In this document: positions 22,334 to 33,295 of the stretch, piece after piece
Layout: every line of letters begins with the position of its first letter
How positions within the stretch are numbered: the first letter of the stretch is position 1
Source of the DNA: Plotosus lineatus
Taxonomy: Eukaryota; Chordata; Actinopteri; Siluriformes; Plotosidae
Reading direction: 5' to 3'
Assembly: GCA_024760905.1 (NCBI GenBank)
Contig: CM045750.1
Coordinates: forward strand, 14,859,419-14,923,418
DNA: 64,000 bases
The notes under the pieces: model-generated
The model's input: the letters and a program-made list of their open reading frames with translations, nothing else
The model's database searches: none
What the model was told of the DNA's origin: nothing
Translations under genes and position numbers: made by a program

Positions 22334-22506
22334 CAAAGCCATTCACATTCACATCAACACACAGGGCCATTGGATTGTGAGAAGAAACCAGAGTACCCAG
22401 ATGGACTCAAAACACAGGAAGAACTCCACACAGAAACGCCCAACCCCGGGGCTCGTGCTCAGGATCTTGTTTGCTGTGAGGCAGATGTGATAACCACTGC
22501 AGCTCC
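22205..22506 (-). mobile_element. SINE B copy with (CA)n expansion
   Basis: Minus orientation; the (CA)n at 22291-22329 lies within the element where other copies carry short CA/TG runs. The inverted head ends near ATAACCACTGCAGC. Confidence 0.7.
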
Positions 22507-22749
22507 TACCTAATGAACTCTATTTCCAAAATCTCAAAACAGTCCCTGCAATCAAAACAAAATCATGCTCCACTGTTCAATTTACAGCCGTAATGTTGAC
22601 GGCTTTGCTTTGCTCTGAATTGCCCAATTTCCTCCTGACCGGACCCTACAGAAACGTACGGATAGTAATTTGTGAATATGTTGTGCTAGTGTCTAAAGAC
22701 AGGCTTCATTTGGGGTTTATTACAGTTTATCCAAAAATTATCTAAAAGG

Positions 22750-23325
22750 TAAAGTAAAGTCTGTTGGGCTGTTTACACCCGAGCCTAGTGGCTCATGTGG
22801 GGCCGGTGGTGTAGTGGTTAGAGTGCTGGGCTCATGATCGGGAGGTTGTGAGTTCAAATCCCACTGAGACCCCTACTGTGCTAAGACCCCTGGGCAAGGT
22901 CTCAACCACAAGTGTGCCTCTGTTCACCCAGCAGTATAAATGGGTACCAGTAAAAATATACTGGGACGGTGGTAACCTGCGATGGACTAGCGTCCCATCC
23001 AGGGGGAGTTGAACTCCTGGTTGCTTCACACTACGGAAACCGGGAATAAGCACCAGCCTGATGAGCCACTAGGCTCAGGTGTAAAAACCCAACAAACTTA
23101 CCCTAGTGGCTCATCAGGCCGGTGCGTATCCCCGGTTTCCGTAGCATGAAGCGACCAGGAGTTCAACTCCTCCTGGATGGGATGCTGCTGGAAGAACAGA
23201 GGCACACTTGTGTTTAAGATCTTGCCCACGGGTCTTAGCACAGTGGGAGTCTCACTGGGATTTGAACACATGACCTCCCAATCATGACTACAGCACCCTG
23301 ACCACTACGCCACCGGACCCACTAA
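22750..23325 (-). mobile_element. SINE C interrupted by an inverted SINE C
   Basis: The outer minus-strand copy lies at 22750-22796 and 23102-23325. A full plus-strand copy (22797-23101) is inserted, flanked by the 13-bp duplication CCTAGTGGCTCAT (22784-22796 and 23102-23114). The outer copy is internally deleted around GGGATGCTGCTGG. Confidence 0.85.
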
Positions 23326-23356
23326 TTATCTAGTTATGAAATAAGTAATTCATGAT

Positions 23357-23620
23357 AGGGCAGTAGTGGTCTAGTGACTAGGGTGCAGGATTGCTTATCC
23401 TAAGGTTGGGGGTTCGAGTACACAAGGTTGTCACTGTCCCCCCAGTGCAGCTAACTAGGTTATCAAAGGCGGGCCATGTCTCAGCGTGTTTCTGTCCCTT
23501 GCTAAAAGGGTTGTGACAGGAAGGGCATCCGACGTAAAAACCTCTGCCAAATCAAGTGTGCGAATCAGATGATTCGCTGTGGCGACTCCTGAGTAAAAGG
23601 GAAAAAGCTGAAAGGAAGAC
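23357..23620 (+). mobile_element. SINE A with RTE-type 3' end
   Basis: Head GGCAGTAGTGGTCTAGTGAC, partly deleted body, RTE 5'UTR module GGAAGGGCATCCGACG, then GATTCGCTGTGGCGACTCC and the tail. Confidence 0.85.
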
Positions 23621-23639
23621 AAATCTTTATGGTTTTTCA

Positions 23640-23756
23640 CCCATAGAAAAGAAGGTTTCCCTTCTGGGCCTGGTTCCTCTCAAGATTTCTTCCTTGCATC
23701 AACTGAGTGAATTTTTCCTTGCCACTGTCGCCACAGGCTTGCTCATTCGGGGTATG
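23640..23756 (+). mobile_element. LINE 3'UTR fragment
   Basis: Text CTGGTTCCTCTCAAGATTTC and TTTTTCCTTGCCACTGTCGCC is the conserved 3'UTR block of L2-like fish LINEs. Related text is present inverted at about 43575-43620. Confidence 0.6.
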
Positions 23757-25057
23757 TAGGGCCCAGGTGGCACAACAATGCAGTGGTCAGCATGTAAGCC
23801 TCTCAGTCAGAAGGGTCTGGGTTCAGTTCGGCGCTTGGGGTGTCTCTGTGTGGAGTTTTCATGTTTCCCGTGTGCTTGCATGGGTTTAATCTGGGTACTC
23901 CACTTTCTTCTCACAGTGGGCTAATTTACTGTTCCAAAATTGCCCTGTTTGTAAATGGTCATATGACTGCTGTAGTGGTGGGTACATGCCGGTACACGCC
24001 GTGTACCCGCTTGTTTTTCGTGACTGAGTTGCGTGTACTGACTTAATTTGGTCTACTTTATAGTTGATCAACATAAATTTCCGCGACTGTGTAAATAAAA
24101 AGCAGAGATGAAGTGCTAAATAGTTTCAAAGCCAAAGCGGCACCCTCCCCATGCTGCTGCACGCCTTGGTATCTTCGCTGCCATCGTGTACTCACTTATT
24201 TTTTGACCACTACAGAGGGGAATGAAGGTTAGCCTCAGTAAGACAGAATACATGTGCATGAATGACAAGGACCCAAGAGGAATAATGAGGTTACAGGGAG
24301 CAGAGATAAGAAAGGTGAAGGATTTTAAGTACTTAGGCTCAACAATCCAGAGCAATGGAGAGTGTGGAAAAGAGGTGAAGAAGCGTGTGCAGGCAGGTTG
24401 GAATGGTTGGAGAAAAGTGTCCGGTGTGATGTGTGATAGGAGGGTATCGGCAAGAATGAAAGGAAAAGTGTACAAGACGGTGTTGAGGCCAACGATGTTG
24501 TATGGTTTAGAAACAGTGGCCCTGGGGAAAAGACAGGAGGCAGAGCTGGAGGTAGCAGAGATGAAAATGTTGAGGTTCTCTTTGGGAGTAACGAGGATGG
24601 ATAGGATCAGGAATGAGCACATCAGAGGGACAGCACATGTAAGACGATTTGGAGACAAAGTCAGAGAGGCTAGATTGAGATGGTTTGGACATGTACAGAG
24701 GAGGGATAGTGAGTTTATTGGTAATAGGATGCTGAGGCTGGAACTACCAGGCAGAAGGCCTAGAGGAAGACCAAAGAGACGATTCATGGATGTGGTGAAG
24801 GAGGACATGAAGGTCGTTGGTGTAAGAGAAGAAGATGCAAAGGATAGGGTGAGATGGAGGCAGATGATTCGCTGTGGGGACCCCTGAAGGGAAAAGCCGA
24901 AAGGAAAAGAAGAAGAAGACAGCACTGGTTGTGTGTTTCTGCCCTGAGATGGCCTGGAGAGCTTTTCATGGTGTACTCCGCCTTCACCTAGAGTCGGCTG
25001 AGATGGGCACAAGCCTCCCTACAATCCTAATAAGGATTAAGCGGATCAGAAAATAAA
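23757..25057 (+). mobile_element. SINE B split by RTE fragment and a short inverted-repeat element
   Basis: The SINE B head lies at 23757-23975 and a B-type tail at about 24930-25057 (ending GATTAAGCGGATCAGAAAAT). In between lie a roughly 240-bp element with short inverted ends (GTAGTGGT at about 23974, ACCACTAC near 24213) and the RTE 3' fragment. Whether both halves belong to one SINE copy is inference. Confidence 0.5.
24216..24922 (+). pseudogene. RTE LINE, C-terminal end of polyprotein
   Basis: An open frame of 221 codons (24222-24887) reads SLSKTEYMCMND, FKYLGSTIQSNGECG, GWNGWRKVSGVMCDRR, MLYGLETVAL, AEMKMLRFSLGVTRMDRIRN, LRWFGHVQRRDSE and GRRPRGRPKRRFMD, stopping after RWRQMIRCGDP. This is the segment following the RT catalytic motif in RTE-clade LINEs. 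The endonuclease and RT core are lost by 5' truncation. The frame is open and the 3'UTR is intact, so the copy is relatively young. Confidence 0.85.
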
Positions 25058-25059
25058 TC

Positions 25060-25524
25060 AATGCGTTCAGCACTGTCTTCAGTTCTTTATTGTTTTTAAT
25101 TTAATGAGGTATTGCATAACACAGACCTCAGGATCCAATAATTAATTCGAAATTGTCACATGACTGATGCATTATTTAAATCAACCAGCCAGCCAAGGGC
25201 TAAAAGCTTACTAAAGGAGCCCATTCACTTATCAGATAAATTAAATAAACATAAAATACAGTGTTATTTCTTTGAAATAAAATAGAATCAACCATGATGA
25301 CTATTAAAGTACAGTATTCTGGATATTACTGCATGCCAGTCATAATAACTCCAGCACCGGGCATGACGATATTAGTAAACAAAGGCATTTTGAGGTGACT
25401 GATAGTGAGAATTCATCATGACTGCTATGCTTTAATCAGGTCAGCACAGACACTGAGGGCAAGAACAGTGAGATATCAGTGCACAGGAGGATCATTCCAT
25501 GTCTGTTTGCACAAATTTCCAAAA
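25060..25524. other. unassigned AT-rich sequence
   Basis: No gene or repeat family recognised. Confidence 0.35.
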
Positions 25525-26040
25525 CCTCCCCAGTGACACCCGTTCAATTTGGCTAATACTTATTCTAATGGTGTATTATGATGCCAAATGAAAGAATCTG
25601 AAGTTTTAACTTCCTAGCCTTAACCGTTTTCAAGTTCAGGCCCTTCAAAGTTTGGGTGCCACGTCCACTTTTGTGATCCAGGAATCGCACACTTAATTTA
25701 TAAGCATTTTTTTGGAATCCACATGGCCAACTCATGGCCTTGAAGTAGGGGGTTAGAAAGGGTAATTTTGTCCCGAAGCCTTTAGGACTCTCCTGTACCC
25801 ACATCAAGCCTCGCAGTGCCCTGAAACTCTCTAAATACATATTGGAATTTCCAGATATGATGATAAATTAGTTGAAATCCTACCAGGACAAGTACGGTTC
25901 AAGATACGGACACTCAAACTTCCAAGGGCCATAACTCGAAAGTCGCTAGCGCTAGGATGCTAAAACCTCAGATTCTTTCATCTGACATCATATCAACTAG
26001 AATAAAAATCAGCAAAATCGAAGAGGTGTCACTGGGGAGG
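25525..26040. mobile_element. fold-back element with roughly 100-bp inverted arms
   Basis: The first and last 100 bp are imperfect inverted repeats: CCTCCCCAGTGACACC at 25525 pairs with GGTGTCACTGGGGAGG ending at 26040. The match continues through the GAAAGAATCTGA(A/G)GTTTTA block. The roughly 300-bp interior has no transposase frame. No target duplication was identified. Consistent with a non-autonomous DNA transposon; superfamily unknown. Confidence 0.7.
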
Positions 26041-26064
26041 GTGTGTGACTTGACATAACTTAAA

Positions 26065-26874
26065 TTAAAGAGTACCTGTACCCAAAATTGACAACGTTCA
26101 AAATATATCAACTATACCTTATTATTAACTTTTAAGCATCGCCTGATGTCGGTAGTTTCATGTATAAGTCCACATTTCATTTTCTTCTGTATGACAATCC
26201 TTGCTCACGAAGGTTCAGCGCGCGGACATGTTAGCTTTTTTTCCACCGGGGTCAAAGGTCATTGTGACGTAACATTGTTGACAGTTGTATAGCCAATTTC
26301 AGAATGTCAGTATATATTTCCTCAAGCAATTTATGTTCTTTACAACAATAGCACTCCTGATCTTTTGACGCACGCATTTTCCACAAACAGCACCAAATAT
26401 TTGCTGGTTGTTTGCTACGATTTTCCCGAATAAGAGCTTCTACCGACTCTCCAATATAATCCTCCCGTCGCTTTCCTGGTCCGATTTCACTAAATGTGGA
26501 TAGTCTTTCTTCAGTGCTTCATATAAATAACCTTCTGCTCCTTCTGCGACATTATCTTCGTCCATGGTTTAAAAAAAACTATAATGTCTGTTTTTTTTTT
26601 TTCAATTTTCCGTGAGCTTGTGTTGTTGTGTCAGCCATAGGTTTACATTGCAATCTCGCAGTTCCGGTCGAGGCTTTGTCAATAATGTGACGTCACCGGA
26701 AACGCGACGCTGCAAAACTCCTGTGCTCTGAAGCTTGACAATGGTGAAGCCCTTAAATCGCTTAAAGCTGGTTTGTGAGAGAATATAATAAACGCCTTAT
26801 AGGTGTATTGTCACTAGCTATACACAATACATCAAATTAGGTATATGAGCGCTTTCACTACAGGTACCCTTTAA
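26065..26874. mobile_element. TTAA-flanked DNA transposon (Kolobok- or piggyBac-like)
   Basis: Bounded by TTAA on both sides (26065-26068, 26871-26874). Terminal inverted repeats are AGAGTACCTGTA and AGGGTACCTGTA. The 802-bp body holds a short decayed reading frame on the minus strand (separate entry) but no transposase. Confidence 0.75.
26262..26565 (-). pseudogene. P2X7 C-terminal-like domain relic
   Basis: An ATG at 26563-26565 opens MDEDNVAEGAEGYLYEALKK. After a one-base shift the text reads REDYIGESVEALIRENRSK, then WC..., CGKC-like and DQECYCCKEH. That spacing of Trp-Cys, Cys-x-x-Cys and Cys-x-Cys-Cys resembles the zinc-binding 'ballast' domain of the P2X7 C terminus, which also occurs in many fish repeat-associated proteins. 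At least two small frameshifts are needed, so this is not functional. Family assignment is by eye and moderate. Confidence 0.5.
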
Positions 26875-27596
26875 ATGCAACGCCCCTCCCCCTCTCCACC
26901 CCTCTCTCAGTTCAAAAGCCTGCATTTATGAATCAGGGTGGGGTTTGTTTATTCTAATATGATTATGTTTCCCCAGTTCAGAATGGCCAACACCTTCCCC
27001 TGCCTGTTATGTTATTGTGACCTGGAGATCCAACTGTGAGAATTAAACTTTTACCTCATAAGGGTGTTCTGATAAATACTTTAAAATTAATCAAATGAAG
27101 GATTATTCTGTGATATAATCACAGTTTCCTGTCACTGAGTGAAAAACTCTGTTCATGTATTAAAAAATTCAGGGTTGGCTTCTCTGTAGCATTACAAGAT
27201 GTAAAATCAGGAGCATGTTTATTTTATGGGAATGGGAAGGGGAAGATTAAAGTAACAGCCCAGGATTAGAGTCCATGTTTTAATAATGCAGATGAAGTAT
27301 TGCAGAGACTCGGCCTTCTTCATTACATTGAGCTGTAAAGAAAAATCATGGAATATTCTCCTGATTTTTTTTTTTCCGAGCACCTGTTTTTTGCATTTTT
27401 CTTTTATCTTTTGTAAATTATGCCAGCGTATGTTCCATGTTTCATTGTTCCCTGACAGAAAAATATAATAACGGTATAATTCTTATCCACTCTTGGTTAG
27501 ATGTAGCATGTGATGAAAAGGAATGGAGTAGAACAGAGACTTTGAATTTTTTTTTGAAAGGGTTGTCCCAAAGGTTGGCTTCTTCAAAGGTGCATT
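26875..27596. other. unassigned intergenic sequence
   Basis: Pyrimidine-rich start (26880-26910), then AT-rich sequence with T-runs at about 27365 and 27548. No gene recognised. Confidence 0.35.
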
Positions 27597-27920
27597 CATT
27601 CATTCATTCATTTTCTGAACCGCTTAATCCCCTAATTAGGGTCGTGGGGAGGCCGTGTCCACAGTGGGTTGCGTTGGCTCTTCAAAGGTGCAGTCTTTTA
27701 AATTTATTTATCCACAAAGTACATTCAGGCAAAGTGGAAGTGTTAGTATGACCGCCTCAAGGCACTGGGTTCGGGTCCTGAGCTCGGCCATTTCTGTGTG
27801 CAGTTATGTTCTCCCCTTACTTGTGTAGGTTTCATTACCCTTACTGAGCCCAGAGGTCAAACCTAGAACCTTTCTGCTGTAAGACAGATGTGCTAACCAC
27901 TACAACCACTGCGTCATCTA
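27597..27920. mobile_element. SINE B tail and head fragments in mixed orientation
   Basis: 27597-27685 is a minus-strand tail starting (ATTC)n. 27745-27835 is a plus-strand head piece and 27840-27920 a minus-strand head piece. A rearranged composite. Confidence 0.5.
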
Positions 27921-28009
27921 GGTTTAAGAACGAAAGAAGCAAAGGAGAATCGGGTTCATGTGTGCAGACCGAGGTTCTGTCTGGCTTTTCCCAAACCGAT
28001 TCATCCTTC

Positions 28010-28160
28010 TGGGGTTGAAGGGAGCCTGAAATCTATTTCAGACCACACTAGACAAAGGTGGTTACACCACAGAGCCAACATACTCAGACACATACGGGTG
28101 TATGGGTTTGAGTATGTTGACTCTGCCATGGTCTGGTGAACTGTTCAGGGTATACTCGAG
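28010..28160. mobile_element. degraded SINE B pieces
   Basis: Minus tail-like text at 28015-28060 and plus CTCTGCCATGGTCTGGTGAAC text at about 28122-28160. Confidence 0.4.
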
Positions 28161-29065
28161 ACTCTCCTAGATAACTGAGAATCTCACCCTATCTCTAATG
28201 GAGAGCCCCACCACTGTGCAAAGAAAGCTCATTTCAGCCACTTGCATTTGTGATCTTGTTCTTTTGGTCGCTACCCAAAGCTCATGATCATTGACTGGTA
28301 AATTGAAAGCTTTGCTTTGAGGCTCAGCTTCCTCTTCACCACAATGGACTGGTACAAACTCTGCTTTAGAGCAGAGGCTGCAACGATGTGTTGTTGATTG
28401 CCTGCTTCATGATTCCCTGCTCATTCAGAAACATGAACTTGAGATACTTGAACTCCTCCACTTGAGGCAGCACCTCATTCCAGACCCGAAGGGTGTAAAG
28501 GGATTCCTCACTTCCTGCAGTTAATTGAGACCGAGATCCTCCCGCAACCGGCAAATTCCGCGAAGTAGGATCAACCCCCCCACCACTGACATATCTGTAC
28601 ATGTATATGTGTATATACAGTAATATAAATAAATACATATTCAACGCTATAAATGCTAATAATAACAATTAACCATTCAAAAATAATGCGTAAGATGTAA
28701 ATAAAATATAAATACACACACATACAGATGCGCGTGCACACAGATGCGCACCTCACATAAAAATGTAAGTAGTTTTGTTGGGGGGTTTTGGGTTGTTTTT
28801 TGTTTTTTTTTGGTTTTTTTTTGCATAATTGGCCTTGTTTTGCAGCATTTTCCTTAACCTTTCCCCCTATTCTTCTTTAATTTCTTTATTTTTTTTATTT
28901 TTCGATGAATTTTTTTTTCAAAAGCCACAATGCACTGAAGTCGCATGAATTGAAGCGTGAAGTAGCGAGGGATCCTTGTATTCCATTCTTTTCCTGCTGA
29001 GGATCTTGGCCTTGGATTTTGAGGTGCTGAATCCTATTGCAGCTGCTTTGCACTCTAAGCACACT
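28145..29065 (-). pseudogene. LINE RT C-terminal region split by a MITE
   Basis: Minus-strand text in 28982-29065 reads FSTSKSKAKILSRKRME, and resumes at about 28495 as LRVWNEVLPQVEEFKYLKF, then degenerates toward 28145. This is the same fish LINE class as 15362-16060, from the segment just before it. The MITE at 28498-28979 interrupts the frame. Confidence 0.7.
28498..28979 (+). mobile_element. Tigger-type MITE inserted in a LINE
   Basis: Same family as 52487-52979: left GGGATTCCTCACTTC, right AGTAGCGAGGGATCC, flanked by TA. It contains CGCGAAGTAGGATCAACC-like text near 28558 and an internal T/G-rich block. No coding capacity. Confidence 0.8.
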
Positions 29066-29149
29066 TCCTAAAGATTCAAAAAAAAAAAAAAAAAAAAAGA
29101 CTACTCTGTATTGTCATATGGTTCATAAGCACAAACAACAGGATCCATC

Positions 29150-29252
29150 CCATCACCCCAAGGCACACAGAAACCCCCTCACCAAGCCTGGGACTTGCAC
29201 TCAGAATCTTCCTGCTGTGAGGCAGACGTACTGCCCAGGTTTACGAACTCCT
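29150..29252 (-). mobile_element. SINE B head fragment
   Basis: AAGCCTGGGACTTGCACTC and CTGTGAGGCAGACGTAC mark the inverted head. An A-run precedes it at 29079-29098. Confidence 0.55.
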
Positions 29253-29897
29253 GATTCCAGTTAGTTGTGGTTGAAATCATTTGCTTGGAATTAATTTACT
29301 TTTTCCAACAAACTGTATAAATGTTTTAATGATAAATTTAATATGAATAAAACTAGCACATTACTTATCTTGTTTTTAAAAGCTCTTAAATGTACATATA
29401 AGAAATGGCTTGGTGTCTGCCAGGGCATTAAACTGTGGAGTTACTCAGAATTTTCTCAGATCACCATGTTTTATTATTTGAAGGAATAGATGTGCAGAGA
29501 ACAGGAGCTATACATGTGAGAGCTCCACCCCTGCGTCCACTTGTTGTTCGGACATCAAAAACAGACACTGTTTGCTCATTATTATAAACTAGGTAAAGGT
29601 CAGACACTTCTAGATCGTCTTTTACTGCCTCTATCCTCATTACCTGGTAATTTGATTCCTCAGTTAATAAAATTTTGCTCCGTTATAAAAAGGTAATTTG
29701 TCGTTCATCATTTTATTTTATTAAAAAAAAAAGTCCTTTAGATGCAGACTGCATGAAGTTAATTAAAATAGTGTTTACTCTACTGTGCTTCCTGTAAAAA
29801 TTAAAATAATGAATTACCTCCTAGAATTATAGAATTAGCTATTACAGAGAGATTGATGTGTTTAATATCAGAAATGAATATTCATTGAGCTTCATTG
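29253..29897. other. unassigned AT-rich sequence
   Basis: No gene or known repeat recognised. Confidence 0.35.
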
Positions 29898-30246
29898 TTC
29901 AGTTCAGTTCATTTCCTGTAACCGCATAATCTTAACTAGGGTCGCGAGGGAGGCTGGCGCCCATCCCAGCCGACTCCGGGCGAGGGCAGAGTACACCCTG
30001 GGCAGCTCGCCAGGCCATCGCAGGGTGGAAACCCGTTGACAGCTTTTGCAGCTACTCTTGTCGAAAGTCAGCAATGGTTCTTTTACATGAGCCTCACACC
30101 ATAGACAGTGAGAGACATGGACCATCTTTGATAACTCAGATAGTTGCACTGGGGGGGACAGTGACAACCTTATGTAGAGTGGGACTCAAACCCCCAACCT
30201 TAGGATCAGCGATCCAGCACCCTATACCACTAGACAACCACTGCCC
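29898..30246 (-). mobile_element. SINE A with B-type tail
   Basis: Minus strand. The B-type tail (GCTGGCGCCCATCCCAGCC) is followed by the A body (ATAGACAGTGAGAGACATGG) and the inverted A head (CCAACCTTAGGATCAGCGAT). Essentially full-length. Confidence 0.85.
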
Positions 30247-30701
30247 ACATGTGTATTATTGTATGAAAGAAATAAAATGTAATAAAACCAAAATCAGAAG
30301 AAATGCATGGAGCTGAATCAATCCAATGAAACGATCTCAGCTTAAATTTGTATCTCAGGCCGTAATGCTGACGTGCGAAATCCTGCATCTTCTGGTGTTA
30401 AATCTCGACTACACACATTTAATTCAACGATGCATGCAGCTCAGTACACATTATTGATTTGTATGTGCATGTGTGTAAATCCCTCAGTACTAGTCTTATG
30501 TTCTGCAGTGGGCTCTTGATTGATAGTTGTCCCTCCTAACGACTTTGTTTTGCCCTTTTGCTCCTGGACACCACACAGCATACTAATATAAACTGGTGAA
30601 AATGAGCTGAGAATGCAATACTTACTGATGAGCTGCAATGCTGGATCGTGGGACAAATTGACAGTTGAAGATCGAAATCATTCCGAGGACCTTGCAAGTG
30701 A

Positions 30702-30735
<34 letters not shown>

Positions 30736-30951
30736 CTCTCTGTGAGTTTCACGAAGAGGACAAACAGAACCATCATGCGTTTTTTTGCTCTGGCTTCTCA
30801 CCTTGTATTCATTCACTGCACCCCCTCATTTGCTCATACCATTTAATACTACTTGGGCCTTGGGGAGGATGGAGCCGATCTCAGTCAGCTCCGGACAAAG
30901 GCAGGGTGCACTCATATCTCGCAAGTCCATACATAGCTAAACATATTTTAT

Positions 30952-31007
<56 letters not shown>

Positions 31008-31275
31008 AGGGAGAGTTCATCACTACACCACCGTGCCACCCTAAAACATCACCAAAGAATTATTAAGATAAAACCCTGACAGACAGAACAGATCAGATCG
31101 TCACCAGTATTTTGAAAAATTTTATATCCTTTTGATCGCACCTACAACCTTTCTATGAGTTCTGTGCAGAGGATTTAGAAGATATTAAGTACTGTTTAAA
31201 GTAGACGAACACACTGGAGAACGATGCCTAGCACCTGCATTTGTTTGACCCAGTGACTGCATCTATGTAATTGTT
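30247..31275. repeat. unassigned with simple repeats and SINE remnants
   Basis: (TAA)n at 30704-30734; minus SINE B tail-like remnant at about 30857-30935; (TA)n at 30953-31004; inverted SINE head remnant ACTACACCACCGTGCCACCC at about 31023. Otherwise nothing recognised. Confidence 0.5.
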
Positions 31276-31757
31276 TTAGACATTGTATTTCTTCAGGAGG
31301 TCATTCTGCCAGTGCCTCTTGCGATCCGGGAAGAGTTTTGGGATTCTAATTTTATGGAACTCCTCGATGCACTTCTTAAGCTCCTCCTCGATTATCATTT
31401 TCTCCTTATCCTCTGATTCTTGGGCTGGTGATCCCCAACTCTTTTTAATGCTTGAGATATGGAACATTGAATTTGGAGCCAGAGTGGTGGGTCTGGCCAG
31501 GCTGAAGGCAGAAAGTTGAGTCGGGCTGGCAGAGAAGTTGAGTGGAGATGAGCATTGTTGTAAAATTGGAGTTGGAGATGGAGGAAGTGGAAGGACAGTG
31601 ATGTCTTGCTTTTCTAAAGGGGTTACAGGATCTGGTGGTGGTACATCTTGCAACTCCAGGTCTGCACCAATTCTGTCCATACACAGGTCATGTACTGGTT
31701 CTTCCACTGGCTTTATAAATCCTGGGTCACTTATAAGTGAAGAAGATGATTGACTTC
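31276..31757 (-). CDS. possible terminal coding exon, protein not recognised
   Basis: An open minus-strand frame of about 160 codons is preceded by a classic 3' splice site: a long T tract then TTTTACAG, with the exon starting at 31757 in phase 1. It ends at a TAA (31276-31278). The protein is Ser/Pro-rich in the first 100 residues. It closes with a charged, conserved-looking segment (EEELKKCIEEFHKIRIPKLF, then DRKRHWQNDLLKKYNV). No repeat similarity was noticed. I do not recognise the family, and no upstream exons or donors could be placed. It could also be an exon relic or a processed fragment, but the long open frame plus acceptor argues for a host gene. Confidence 0.45.
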
Positions 31758-31877
31758 CTGTAAAAAAAAAAAAAAAAGACAAAGAGCGTAACAAATTTTG
31801 GTAATATTTAAGCTGAACTGGTGACTATATCAGTAAAACTACTGGAACAATCAACACATTCCATACAATACGGGTGG

Positions 31878-32125
31878 GGTGGGGGTGTATGCTGACTCTG
31901 GGTGAAAGCGGAATACACCATAAACAACTTTCTAGATCATTGCATGGCAACACACACACACACACACTCATTTAGACATAGGGGCAAATTGGAACAGCTA
32001 TTTAGCCTAATGTGCAAGTCTTTGGACTGTGTGAGGAAAGTAATGTACTGAGAGAAAACCCACTCAAGCATGGGGAGAAGATGCTTACTACACACCAAAA
32101 TGCCCTCTTTGCTGCCGTCTCACAC
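31878..32125 (-). mobile_element. SINE B copy
   Basis: Minus orientation with GGGGCAAATTGGAACAGC and TTGGACTGTGTGAGGAAAG; the head is truncated. Confidence 0.7.
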
Positions 32126-32410
32126 TTTCATATGGTATTGTTATTATTACTGCAAACTGACACAAAGTCAAAATAGGATGTAGAACAGGTGAGTAAGAGA
32201 CATTAAGCAAATAAGCTGTGGTGGTTTCACCAGGAATCTTCTATATTCATCCAAAATGGATTTAGCCCAATTGGTAGAGCGTCCACTTTATCCTCCAGAA
32301 GCTCGGTGTTTGAATCCGGCTGCGTCATACCATGAGACGTTAAAATTTGGGAGTTGTTGCTTCCTGCTTGGTGGTCAGCATAGTAGCTGCTATGCCACCC
32401 ACTGATGGAC
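32126..32410 (+). mobile_element. repeat D with tRNA-like head
   Basis: 32126-32257 is a repeat also seen at 41086-41205 and 54931-55245 (GACACAAAG, GAACAGGTGAGTAAGAGACA, GGTTTCACCAGGAA). It is followed by a tRNA-like stretch TTAGCCCAATTGGTAGAGCG with a B-box-like GTGTTTGAATCC, giving a probable tRNA-derived SINE. Not a functional tRNA: the anticodon arm does not fold convincingly. Confidence 0.5.
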
Positions 32411-32456
32411 ATTCATCAGTATGTTAGGAAAATTAACTTCTGAATATGTCTTAAGG

Positions 32457-32803
32457 AGGGGCAGTGGTGGCCTAATAGTGAAGGTGCTGGATCACTGTTC
32501 CTAAGGTTGGGGGTTCAAGTCCCATTCTCAAAAGATTGTCACTCCCCCCCCCCCCCCCCCCAAGTGCAGCTAACTGGATTATCAAAGGCTGGCCATGTCT
32601 CTCACAATCTATGGTGAGAGGTGTAAAAGAACCATCGCTGACTTTCAACAAGAGTAGCTGCATAGCCGTCAGAGTATTTCTGCCCAGCGATGGCCTGACA
32701 GGTTGTCCAGGGTGTACTCTGCCCTTGCCCAAAGTCAGTTGGGATGGAGGCAGCCTCCCTGTGACCATAATTAGGATTAAGTGGTTACAGAGAATGAATG
32801 AAT
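32457..32803 (+). mobile_element. SINE A with B-type tail
   Basis: Head GGGGCAGTGGTGGCCTAATA, B-box-like GGTTCAAGTCCC, a (C)n run at 32544-32561, A body, then a B tail ending AGAGAATGAATGAAT. Confidence 0.85.
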
Positions 32804-33224
32804 ATGTCTTCAGACCAATTTGTGATAAACAAGGCATTACCCATCCATATTTTTCACATTTTGTCAAGTTACAGCCAGAAACATGAATATATTTTGTTTG
32901 GATTTTATGCCACAGACCAACAGAGTGGTGTATAATTGTGACGTGGAAGGAAAATGGTACATTCTCCAAAACATCTTTTACAAATAAAAATCTGAAAATG
33001 GGGTGTATATTTGCAGTCTGAAATCTAGTGGAACCAATTATGTTGTGAAGCAACGTAATCAATAAATACTGTCCACCTGAGTGTAATCTAATCTTAGTAT
33101 AAATACTGAGGCCTCAGAGGTCTAGATGTCAGAGAATATTAGTGAAGAAAAATCTTCTTGAAGCCCAAGGAACACCCCAGACACATCAGAGATACAGTTA
33201 TGGAGAAATTTAAATCAGGGTTTG

Positions 33225-33295
<71 letters not shown>

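Noticed and set aside
24116..25012. Longest minus frame (298 codons)
   Set aside because: It is antisense to the RTE polyprotein fragment at 24222-24887 and has no domain.
32264..32335. tRNA-like sequence TTAGCCCAATTGGTAGAGCG
   Set aside because: A- and B-box-like sites but no convincing cloverleaf, and followed by SINE body; SINE head, not a tRNA gene.
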